A stretch of 64,000 bases of DNA, from positions 39,769 to 103,768 of the forward strand of contig NZ_FCOM02000027.1 of NCBI RefSeq assembly GCF_001544695.2, read 5' to 3'. The position numbers were made by a program, and so were the translations under genes. This DNA comes from Caballeronia arvi. Its GTDB lineage: Bacteria > Pseudomonadota > Gammaproteobacteria > Burkholderiales > Burkholderiaceae. Shown here piece by piece: positions 25,711-33,632 of this stretch (the stretch's first letter is position 1; the number at the start of each line of letters is the position of its first letter). The notes under the pieces are model-generated. The model was not told where the DNA came from. It did not search any database and saw only the letters and a list, made by a program, of their open reading frames with translations.

Positions 25711-25732
25711 GCACCATATCGATAATTGGTGC
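25711..25732. promoter_or_regulatory. Inverted repeat upstream of gltB
   Basis: GCACCA (25711-25716) and TGGTGC (25727-25732) form an inverted repeat with a 10-base AT-rich spacer, in the AT-rich 250-base leader before gltB. The arms resemble NtrC half-sites, but the spacing is wrong for a standard NtrC site (5 bases between GCACC and GGTGC; here 12). No clear promoter was identified in 25670-25920. Confidence 0.35.
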
Positions 25733-25920
25733 CCGACCATCAAGTTTTATTTCCATCTTTTTGATTCGTCGCGTATATTTCGATTTCCGGCGATTGCCGC
25801 GGTGCAGCGTGCCGCGCACGACCGTGCTTCGTGACACATCAAGTTGAAAGAAACCGTCGCAGGCAACAAGAAAATGGTTCAACGGCCGAGTCGGCCCCTC
25901 ACAGTAGAGACGGTGTCCCC

Positions 25921-28900
25921 ATGAACGATCATCAGCAGCCGGTAGCCGGTTCGCTTCCCGCCGCGCAGGGCATGTATGACCCTGCGAACGAACACGACGC
26001 CTGTGGCGTCGGCTTCGTCGCCCATATCAAGGGGAAAAAGAGCCACGAGATCATTCAGCAGGGTCTCAAGATTCTCGAGAATCTCGATCACCGTGGCGCG
26101 GTCGGCGCCGATCCGCTGATGGGCGATGGCGCCGGCATCCTGATCCAGGTGCCGGACGGCTTCTATCGCGAGGAAATGGCCAAGCAGGGCGTGACGTTGC
26201 CGCCGGCTGGCGAATACGGCGTCGGCATGATTTTCCTGCCGAAGGAACACGCGTCGCGTCTCGCGTGCGAGCAGGAGCTGGAACGCACGGTGAAGGCCGA
26301 AGGCCAGGTCGTGCTCGGCTGGCGCGACGTGCCCGTCGATTCCAACATGCCGATTTCGCCGACCGTGAAGGCGAGCGAGCCGCTGATCCGCCAGATTTTC
26401 ATCGGACGCGGCAAGGACATCGTCGTGACGGACGCGCTCGAGCGCAAGCTGTACATCATCCGCAAGACCGCGAGCCATCGCATTCAGGCGCTGAAGCTCA
26501 AGCACGGCAAGGAATACTTCGTGCCGTCGATGTCGTCGCGCACCGTCGTCTACAAGGGGCTGCTGCTCGCGGGCCAGGTCGGCGTGTACTACCGTGATCT
26601 GCAGGACGAGCGCGTCGTTTCCGCGCTCGCGCTCGTGCATCAGCGCTTCTCGACCAACACGTTCCCGGCGTGGGAACTCGCGCACCCGTATCGCATGATC
26701 GCGCACAACGGTGAAATCAACACCGTGAAGGGCAACGTCAACTGGCTGAACGCGCGCACCGGCGCGATCGCGTCCTACGTGCTCGGCGACGATCTGCCGA
26801 AGCTCTGGCCGCTGATCTATCCGGGCCAGTCGGACACGGCATCGTTCGACAACTGTCTCGAACTGCTCGTGATGGCCGGCTACCCGCTCGTCCACGCGAT
26901 GATGATGATGATCCCTGAAGCGTGGGAGCAGCACACGCTGATGGACGACAACCGCCGCGCGTTCTACGAATATCACGCCGCGATGATGGAGCCGTGGGAC
27001 GGCCCCGCCGCGATCGCGTTCACGGACGGCCGCCAGATCGGCGCCACGCTCGACCGTAACGGCCTGCGTCCGGCCCGCTATCTCGTCACGGACGACGATC
27101 TCGTGATTCTCGCGTCGGAGTCCGGCGTGCTGCCCATTCCCGAATCGAAGATCGTGCAGAAGTGGCGTCTTCAGCCGGGCAAGATGTTCCTGATCGACAT
27201 GGAACAGGGCCGCATCATCCAGGACAAGGAACTGAAGGACAACCTGTCCAACGCCAAGCCGTACAAGAGCTGGATCGAAGCCGTGCGCATCAAGCTCGAC
27301 GAGATCGAGCCGAAGGCGGAAGACGTCGAAACGCAGCGTCGCGAAGCCGCGGTATTGCTCGATCGTCAGCAGGCGTTCGGCTACACGCAGGAAGACCTCA
27401 AGTTCCTGATGGCGCCGATGGCGCAGTCGGGCGAAGAAGCCGTCGGCTCGATGGGCAACGACTCGCCGCTCGCGGTCATGTCTAACAAGAACAAGACGCT
27501 CTACAACTACTTCAAGCAGTTGTTCGCGCAGGTGACGAACCCGCCGATCGATCCGATCCGCGAAAACCTCGTGATGTCGCTCGTCTCGTTCATCGGTCCG
27601 AAGCCGAACCTGCTCGACACGACGAACATCAACCCGACGATGCGCCTCGAAGTGTCGCAGCCCGTGCTCGACTTCAAGGACATCGCGAAGATCCGCGCGA
27701 TCGACAAGTACACCGGCGGCAAGTTCAGCTCGTACGAGCTGAACATCGTCTATCCGGCGGCGTGGGGCAAGGAAGGCATCGAGGCGCGCATCGCGTCGCT
27801 GTGTGCCGAAGCCGTCGATGCCGTGCGCTCCGGCTACAACATCCTGATCGTGTCGGACCGCAAGGCGGACCGCGACAACGTCGCGATTCCGGCGCTGCTC
27901 GCCACGTCCGCGATTCACTCGCATCTCGTCGCGCACGGCCTGCGCACGAGCACGGGTCTCGTCGTGGAAACGGGATCGGCGCGTGAGACGCATCACTTCG
28001 CGCTGCTCGCGGGCTACGGCGCAGAAGCCGTTCACCCGTATCTCGCGCTGGAAACGCTCGCCAACTTGGCCGAAGGCCTGAAGGGCGATCTCTCCGCCGA
28101 CAAGGTCATCTACAACTTCACCAAGGCGGTCGGCAAGGGCCTGTTGAAGGTCATGTCGAAGATGGGCATCTCGACGTACATGTCCTACACCGGCGCGCAG
28201 ATTTTCGAAGCGGTCGGCCTGTCGTCGGAACTCGTCGAGAAGTATTTCAAGGGCACGGCGTCGAAGGTCGGCGGCATCGGCATCTTCGAGGTGGCGGAAG
28301 AAGCGATTCGTCTGCATCGCGATGCATTCGGCGACAACCCCGTTCTCGCGAACATGCTCGACGCGGGCGGCGAATACGCGTATCGCGTGCGCGGCGAAGA
28401 GCACATGTGGACGCCGGATGCGATCGCCAAGTTGCAACACTCGGCGCGCAGCAACTCGTATCAGACGTACAAGGAATACGCGCACATCATCAACGACCAG
28501 ACGAAGCGTCATATGACGTTCCGCGGTCTGTTCGAGTTCAAGGTGTCGCCGTCGAAGGCGATTCCGCTCGATGAAGTGGAATCGGCGAAGGACATCGTCA
28601 AGCGTTTCGCAACGGGCGCGATGTCGCTCGGCTCGATCAGCACGGAAGCGCACGCCACGCTGGCTGTCGCGATGAACCGCATCGGCGGCAAGTCGAACAC
28701 AGGCGAAGGCGGCGAGGACGAAACGCGTTATCGCAACGAACTGCGCGGCATTCCGATCAAGAACGGCGACACGCTGCAATCGATCATCGGCAAGGAAGTC
28801 ATCACCGACATTCCGCTGAAGGACGGCGATTCGCTGCGTTCGAAGATCAAACAGGTCGCGTCGGGACGATTCGGCGTGACGGCGGAATATCTCGCGTCGG

Positions 28901-30624
28901 CGGATCAGATCCAGATCAAGATGGCGCAGGGCGCGAAGCCGGGCGAAGGCGGTCAGTTGCCGGGCCACAAGGTTTCCGATTACATCGGCAAGCTGCGTTA
29001 TTCGGTGCCGGGCGTCGGTCTGATTTCGCCGCCGCCGCACCACGACATCTATTCGATCGAAGATCTCGCGCAGCTCATTCACGATCTGAAGAACGTGAAT
29101 TCGTCGTCGAGCATTTCGGTGAAGCTCGTGTCGGAAGTGGGTGTCGGCACGGTTGCCGCTGGCGTTGCAAAAGCGAAGGCGGATCACGTCGTGATCGCGG
29201 GTCATGACGGCGGCACGGGCGCATCCCCGCTGTCGTCGCTGAAGCACGCAGGCACGCCGTGGGAACTCGGTCTCGCCGAAACGCAGCAGACGCTGGTGCT
29301 CAACCGTCTGCGCGGACGTATCCGCGTGCAGGCCGACGGTCAGATGAAGACCGGCCGCGACGTCGTAATCGGTGCGCTGCTCGGCGCCGACGAGTTCGGT
29401 TTCGCGACCGCGCCGCTCGTCGTCGAAGGCTGCATCATGATGCGCAAGTGCCATCTGAATACGTGCCCGGTCGGCGTCGCGACGCAAGATCCGGTGTTGC
29501 GCGCGAAGTTCTCGGGTCAGCCGGAACACGTCGTCAACTTCTTCTTCTTTGTTGCGGAAGAAGTGCGCGAAATTATGGCGCAGTTCGGCATCCGCAAGTT
29601 CGATGACCTCATCGGCCGCGTCGATCTGCTCGACATGAAGAAGGGCATCGAGCACTGGAAGGCGAAGGGCCTCGACTTCTCGCGCATCTTCTATCAGGTG
29701 CCGGTCGGCGAAGACGTCGCGCGCAAGCATGTCGACGTGCAGGATCACGGTCTCGACAAGGCGCTCGATCACGTGTTGATCGAGAAGTCGAAGGCGGCGA
29801 TCGAGAAGGGCGAGCATGTATCGTTCATTCAGCCGGTGCGCAACGTGAACCGCACGGTCGGCGCGATGCTGTCCGGCATGATCGCGAAGAAGCACGGTCA
29901 CGACGGCTTGCCCGACGACTCGATCCACATCCAGTTGAAGGGCACGGCGGGCCAGAGCTTCGGCGCGTTCCTCGCGAAGGGCGTCACGCTCGATCTCGTC
30001 GGCGATGGCAACGACTACGTCGGCAAGGGCCTGTCGGGCGGACGCATCATCATTCGCCCGACCAACGACTTCCGCGGCAAGTCCGAGGAAAACATCATCT
30101 GCGGCAACACGGTGATGTACGGCGCGATCGAAGGCGAATCGTATTTCCGCGGCGTCGCGGGCGAGCGCTTCTGCGTGCGTAATTCCGGCGCGACGGCGGT
30201 CGTCGAAGGCACGGGCGACCACGGCTGCGAATACATGACGGGCGGCACGGTGGTCGTGCTCGGCGAGACGGGCCGCAACTTCGCGGCGGGCATGTCGGGC
30301 GGCATCGCGTTCGTGTACGACCCGGACGGTGCGTTCTCGGGCAAGTGCAACAAGTCGATGGTCGCACTCGATCCGGTTCTGCAGCAGGCGGAACAGGAAC
30401 GCACGGTGGATCGCTCTTTGTGGCACGCCGGCAAGACCGACGAAGCGCTGCTCAAGGGTCTCGTCGAGCGTCACTTCCAGTTCACCGGCTCGCCGCGCGC
30501 GAAATCGCTGCTCGAAAACTGGGATTCGGCGCGCCGTCAGTTCGTCAAGGTGTTCCCGACCGAATACAGGCGCGCGCTCACGGAGATGGGCGCGAAGAAG
30601 TCGAAGGACGCCATCGCGGCTTGA
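25921..30624 (+). CDS. gltB: Glutamate synthase (NADPH), large subunit
   Basis: Makes two glutamates from glutamine and 2-oxoglutarate; works with GltD in ammonia assimilation. The 1567-residue chain starts with a short propeptide before Cys28 (EHDACGVGF), the N-terminal nucleophile of the class II glutaminase domain (to about 430). A central domain, the FMN-binding synthase barrel (about 850-1260; GEGGEDETRYR, GHDGGTGASPLSS) and the C-terminal beta-helix GXGXG domain (about 1290-1540) follow. The 3Fe-4S cysteines are Cys1171, Cys1177 and Cys1182 (CX5CX4C). ATG at 25921 was chosen because it fits the propeptide length. Confidence 0.97.
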   Translation: MNDHQQPVAGSLPAAQGMYDPANEHDACGVGFVAHIKGKKSHEIIQQGLKILENLDHRGAVGADPLMGDGAGILIQVPDGFYREEMAKQGVTLPPAGEYGVGMIFLPKEHASRLACEQELERTVKAEGQVVLGWRDVPVDSNMPISPTVKASEPLIRQIFIGRGKDIVVTDALERKLYIIRKTASHRIQALKLKHGKEYFVPSMSSRTVVYKGLLLAGQVGVYYRDLQDERVVSALALVHQRFSTNTFPAWELAHPYRMIAHNGEINTVKGNVNWLNARTGAIASYVLGDDLPKLWPLIYPGQSDTASFDNCLELLVMAGYPLVHAMMMMIPEAWEQHTLMDDNRRAFYEYHAAMMEPWDGPAAIAFTDGRQIGATLDRNGLRPARYLVTDDDLVILASESGVLPIPESKIVQKWRLQPGKMFLIDMEQGRIIQDKELKDNLSNAKPYKSWIEAVRIKLDEIEPKAEDVETQRREAAVLLDRQQAFGYTQEDLKFLMAPMAQSGEEAVGSMGNDSPLAVMSNKNKTLYNYFKQLFAQVTNPPIDPIRENLVMSLVSFIGPKPNLLDTTNINPTMRLEVSQPVLDFKDIAKIRAIDKYTGGKFSSYELNIVYPAAWGKEGIEARIASLCAEAVDAVRSGYNILIVSDRKADRDNVAIPALLATSAIHSHLVAHGLRTSTGLVVETGSARETHHFALLAGYGAEAVHPYLALETLANLAEGLKGDLSADKVIYNFTKAVGKGLLKVMSKMGISTYMSYTGAQIFEAVGLSSELVEKYFKGTASKVGGIGIFEVAEEAIRLHRDAFGDNPVLANMLDAGGEYAYRVRGEEHMWTPDAIAKLQHSARSNSYQTYKEYAHIINDQTKRHMTFRGLFEFKVSPSKAIPLDEVESAKDIVKRFATGAMSLGSISTEAHATLAVAMNRIGGKSNTGEGGEDETRYRNELRGIPIKNGDTLQSIIGKEVITDIPLKDGDSLRSKIKQVASGRFGVTAEYLASADQIQIKMAQGAKPGEGGQLPGHKVSDYIGKLRYSVPGVGLISPPPHHDIYSIEDLAQLIHDLKNVNSSSSISVKLVSEVGVGTVAAGVAKAKADHVVIAGHDGGTGASPLSSLKHAGTPWELGLAETQQTLVLNRLRGRIRVQADGQMKTGRDVVIGALLGADEFGFATAPLVVEGCIMMRKCHLNTCPVGVATQDPVLRAKFSGQPEHVVNFFFFVAEEVREIMAQFGIRKFDDLIGRVDLLDMKKGIEHWKAKGLDFSRIFYQVPVGEDVARKHVDVQDHGLDKALDHVLIEKSKAAIEKGEHVSFIQPVRNVNRTVGAMLSGMIAKKHGHDGLPDDSIHIQLKGTAGQSFGAFLAKGVTLDLVGDGNDYVGKGLSGGRIIIRPTNDFRGKSEENIICGNTVMYGAIEGESYFRGVAGERFCVRNSGATAVVEGTGDHGCEYMTGGTVVVLGETGRNFAAGMSGGIAFVYDPDGAFSGKCNKSMVALDPVLQQAEQERTVDRSLWHAGKTDEALLKGLVERHFQFTGSPRAKSLLENWDSARRQFVKVFPTEYRRALTEMGAKKSKDAIAA

Positions 30625-30647
30625 AGCCGGTTTTATAGATAGACGAC

Positions 30648-30673
30648 CTTCCCGATGCGAGCGTATCGGGAAG
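30648..30673 (+). other. Hairpin between gltB and gltD
   Basis: CTTCCCGAT (30648-30656) pairs perfectly with ATCGGGAAG (30665-30673), loop GCGAGCGT, without a T run. Probably an RNA processing or stability element inside the gltBD transcript. Confidence 0.6.
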
Positions 30674-30702
30674 CAGGTCCCTCACTGTACATAGAGAAAG
30701 AA

Positions 30703-32169
30703 ATGGGCAAGGCAACCGGTTTTCTCGAGTTCGAACGCCGCCATGAGGCGTACGAAGCACCGCTGACCCGCGTCAAGCACTACAAGGAATTCGTCGCCGC
30801 GCTGACCGATGAAGACGCGAAGGTTCAGGGCGCGCGCTGCATGGATTGCGGCATTCCGTTCTGCAACAACGGCTGTCCGGTCAACAACATCATTCCGGAC
30901 TTCAACGATCTCGTGTTCCAGCAGGACTGGAAGAGTGCGATCAACGTGCTGCACTCGACCAACAACTTCCCTGAGTTCACGGGCCGCATCTGCCCGGCGC
31001 CGTGCGAAAGCGCGTGCACGCTCGGCATCAACGACGATCCGGTCGGCATCAAGTCGATCGAACACGCGATCATCGACAAGGCGTTCGCCGAAGGCTGGGT
31101 CGTGCCGCAAGCGCCGAAGCACAAGACGGGCAAGAAGGTCGCGGTCGTCGGTTCGGGGCCTGCCGGCCTTGCCGCCGCGCAGCAACTTGGGCGCGCGGGT
31201 CACGAAGTCGTTGTGTTCGAAAAGAACGATCGCATCGGCGGATTGCTGCGTTACGGCATTCCCGACTTCAAGCTGGAGAAGTGGCTGATCGACCGCCGCA
31301 TGCGCCAGATGGAAGCGGAAGGCGTGTCGTTCCGCACGAACGTGTTCATCGGCAAGGATGCGTTGCCCGAGTACATCGCCAATACGGCGAAGGAAACCAT
31401 CACGCCGGACGAGCTGAAAGAACAGTTCGATGCCGTGGTGATCGCGGGCGGCTCTGAAATGCCGCGCGATCTGCCGGTGCCGGGCCGCGAGCTCGAAGGC
31501 ATCTATTACGCGATGGAATTCCTGCCGCAGCAGAACAAGGTCAACGCGGGCGACAAGGTCACGGATCAACTGCTTGCGAAGGGCAAGCATGTCGTCGTGA
31601 TTGGCGGCGGCGATACGGGTTCGGATTGCGTCGGCACGTCGAACCGCCATGGCGCGAAGAGCGTCACGCAGTTCGAGCTGCTCGCGCAGCCGCCGGAGGA
31701 AGAGAACAAGCCGCTCGTGTGGCCGTACTGGCCGATCAAGCTGCGCACGTCGTCGTCGCACGAGGAAGGCTGCGATCGCGACTGGTCGGTCGCGACGAAG
31801 CGCTTCGAAGGCAAGAACGGCAAGGTCGAGAAGCTGATCGCGGTGCGCGTCGAGTGGAAGGGCGGCAAGATGCAGGAAGTGCCGGGTTCCGAGTTCGAAA
31901 TGAAGGCCGATCTCGTGCTGCTCGCCATGGGCTTCACGCAGCCGGTTTCGCCGGTGCTGGACGCGTTCGGCGTCGAGAAGGATGCGCGCGGCAATGTGCG
32001 CGCTGCCACCGAGGGCGACAAGGCGTATTACACGTCCGTCGATAAGGTGTTCACGGCGGGCGATATGCGTCGCGGGCAATCGCTGGTTGTCTGGGCGATT
32101 CGTGAAGGACGGCAGTGCGCGCGGTCGGTGGATGCGTATCTGATGGGTTCCAGCGAGTTGCCGCGGTAA
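30703..32169 (+). CDS. gltD: Glutamate synthase (NADPH), small subunit
   Basis: Supplies electrons from NADPH to GltB. The 488-residue flavoprotein has N-terminal cysteines for two 4Fe-4S clusters (Cys46, 49, 54, 58 and Cys97, 101, 105), an FAD-binding GSGPAGLAAA motif near 150 and an NADPH-binding VIGGGDTGSD motif near 295. The ATG at 30703 follows AGAGAAAG. It is the second gene of gltBD and ends at a strong terminator. Confidence 0.97.
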   Translation: MGKATGFLEFERRHEAYEAPLTRVKHYKEFVAALTDEDAKVQGARCMDCGIPFCNNGCPVNNIIPDFNDLVFQQDWKSAINVLHSTNNFPEFTGRICPAPCESACTLGINDDPVGIKSIEHAIIDKAFAEGWVVPQAPKHKTGKKVAVVGSGPAGLAAAQQLGRAGHEVVVFEKNDRIGGLLRYGIPDFKLEKWLIDRRMRQMEAEGVSFRTNVFIGKDALPEYIANTAKETITPDELKEQFDAVVIAGGSEMPRDLPVPGRELEGIYYAMEFLPQQNKVNAGDKVTDQLLAKGKHVVVIGGGDTGSDCVGTSNRHGAKSVTQFELLAQPPEEENKPLVWPYWPIKLRTSSSHEEGCDRDWSVATKRFEGKNGKVEKLIAVRVEWKGGKMQEVPGSEFEMKADLVLLAMGFTQPVSPVLDAFGVEKDARGNVRAATEGDKAYYTSVDKVFTAGDMRRGQSLVVWAIREGRQCARSVDAYLMGSSELPR

Positions 32170-32184
32170 GTACGTGATGCAATG

Positions 32185-32222
32185 AAAAAGGGCGGATGAC
32201 CGTGAGGTTGTCCGCCCTTTTT
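32185..32222. terminator. Bidirectional terminator gltD / unknown cassette
   Basis: AAAAAGGGCGGA (32185-32196) pairs with TCCGCCCTTTTT (32211-32222), 12 perfect pairs. It serves gltD and the converging reverse-strand cassette, whose last stop begins at 32227. Confidence 0.9.
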
Positions 32223-32226
32223 GCGT

Positions 32227-33012
32227 CTAGGCTGCGTGCATTCGATGGCGAATCTTCTTCGCGAGCGCTGCTTTCGCGTCGATGGAGTCGACCATGTCGT
32301 TGGCTGCGTTCATGAGGCGGCGCAGATCGATACTTGGAATGACGCTGGCGTCCTGAAACACGATGATCGAATCGAAGCGTTCGATGTGTAAATCGAGGTG
32401 CTGCAAGACGATCGTCGCGACGCGCGCGCGATCCGCATTCGCAATGCCGAAGACGAAGACCGGCGTTCGCGAGCCCTTGAGAAAGAAGTCCACTGGATAA
32501 TCGGCTGCATCGGGGACTTCGGGCGGCAAGTACCGTTGCACGACGTTTTCCGCGCCCACGATATCCGCAAGATGAAGCTTGAGATCGTCGAAGAAGGTGG
32601 ACGCGACTCGCGATTTGCTCCAGCCTCGCAGATCGTTCACACGCAACAGTGCTTGACCGTAGCGCAGAAGTGAAATGGCGAGCGATTGCTCGTCGGATTC
32701 GGCGACGATCTGACCATCGTTGGACAGGCGCGCGCCGTATTCATTGAGCAGCTTGTCTAGCAGAACGCGACGCGGACCGCGCAGCAGCGCGCTCGGATCC
32801 GAGTCGTACGAAACACGCATCAGCGTGCTGCCCGCGTCTTCAATCCGCCAGCCGCCCATCGCCTGTCTTAGCCAGACGGTCAGATAATCGCCGTCGGGTT
32901 CGAGCAGGGGCATCGAAAGACGGAGGGTGTCGCCGTCCTGAGCAACATCGAGTTCGGAGCACCACGACTCGCAAAGCAGTCGCTTCACAGCATCGGGCGT
33001 ATCGAGCAACAT
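32227..33012 (-). CDS. DUF1828/DUF1829-type protein of unknown function
   Basis: A 261-residue soluble protein with no signal peptide or membrane segment. Its first half (MLLDTPDAVKRLLCESWCSE ... GDYLTVWLRQAMGGWRIEDAG) matches the pattern I associate with DUF1828, and its second half (DDLKLHLADIVG ... YPVDFFLKGSRTPVFVFGIAN ... FDSIIVFQD) that of DUF1829, usually found together. A beta-strand pair with Asp in VDFFLKG and VFVFGI loosely recalls nuclease-like folds, but no catalytic set can be named. It starts 1 base after the stop of the next gene upstream, so the two are co-translated. Function unknown; family assignment is from memory. Confidence 0.7.
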   Translation of the reverse strand: MLLDTPDAVKRLLCESWCSELDVAQDGDTLRLSMPLLEPDGDYLTVWLRQAMGGWRIEDAGSTLMRVSYDSDPSALLRGPRRVLLDKLLNEYGARLSNDGQIVAESDEQSLAISLLRYGQALLRVNDLRGWSKSRVASTFFDDLKLHLADIVGAENVVQRYLPPEVPDAADYPVDFFLKGSRTPVFVFGIANADRARVATIVLQHLDLHIERFDSIIVFQDASVIPSIDLRRLMNAANDMVDSIDAKAALAKKIRHRMHAA

Positions 33013-33013
33013 G

Positions 33014-33496
33014 TCAGAACTCAAGTTCGTGTTGAAGTGGATGATAGTCGGGTGAGGCGACGCCGCAATCTCTGCACAGACATTCGAACGCGCCTTCGAT
33101 GGAATTGTAGCCAGACGTCGGCTCGGCGAATCCGTCTGCATCGAAGCCCGCAACGATGTATCGCTGCGTGGCGATATGCCGATGACATCCAAACGGAACC
33201 TTCGTACGTTCTATGATGTTCCTGTGTGCATGATACGGGCCGTTGTAGCGCGAGAGGATCAGGACGTCATCGGATGCCCAGACCCGCGCGAGGCCAGCCG
33301 AGAATACGCTGCCGTTCGTTACCGAGACGCGTAAGAAGAGTCGATACGCTTGCGTTGCATCGCGGGCGTCGTGAAGCATGAAGTTGCGTTCGCGATGTCC
33401 GCCTTTCGCCACCCACCGCGCGCGCGGATTGACGATGACCTTCGGGACGCGACGCATGGATTCGAGATCGCCGTCTGTCAGTAGCTTTAGATCCAT
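33014..33496 (-). CDS. DUF6978-like protein of unknown function
   Basis: A 160-residue soluble protein, first gene of a two-gene cassette with the DUF1828-type protein. It starts MDLKLLTDGDLESMRRVPKVI and carries a stretch typical of DUF6978-type proteins: RLFLRVSV, SRYNGPYHAHRN and CHRHIATQRYIVAGFD, with several conserved-looking histidines (HAH, HRH) and cysteines FECLCRDCG that might bind metal. The start at 33496 was chosen over an upstream ATG at 33556 by resemblance to the family start. Flanked on one side by gltD and on the other by a transporter, each behind its own terminator, so it is an independent unit. Confidence 0.65.
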   Translation of the reverse strand: MDLKLLTDGDLESMRRVPKVIVNPRARWVAKGGHRERNFMLHDARDATQAYRLFLRVSVTNGSVFSAGLARVWASDDVLILSRYNGPYHAHRNIIERTKVPFGCHRHIATQRYIVAGFDADGFAEPTSGYNSIEGAFECLCRDCGVASPDYHPLQHELEF

Positions 33497-33574
33497 CTGC
33501 TGCCTTCTTGCCGGTAAGACGCGACAGTCTAGAACGCAAGAAATCGATCGAATCAACCACGCTTACAAATAAGA

Positions 33575-33610
33575 AAAACCGCACCGGCGATGGCTCGCGG
33601 GTGCGGTTTT
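33575..33610 (-). terminator. Terminator of the ABC transporter gene
   Basis: AAAACCGCAC (33575-33584) pairs with GTGCGGTTTT (33601-33610), 10 perfect pairs. On the reverse strand it follows the transporter stop at 33633 and ends in TTTT. Confidence 0.8.
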
Positions 33611-33632
33611 CAGCACACGATGGAAGGCAGCC

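Noticed and set aside
25690..25715. A sigma-54 promoter before gltB
   Set aside because: GG and GC elements are present in GGGCAAGTTTGC but are 8, not 10, bases apart.
25879..30474. A 1531-codon open frame on the strand opposite gltB
   Set aside because: It is the antisense shadow of a highly biased, high-GC gene; its translation is Arg/Asp/Val-rich with no family resemblance, while gltB on the other strand is unmistakable.
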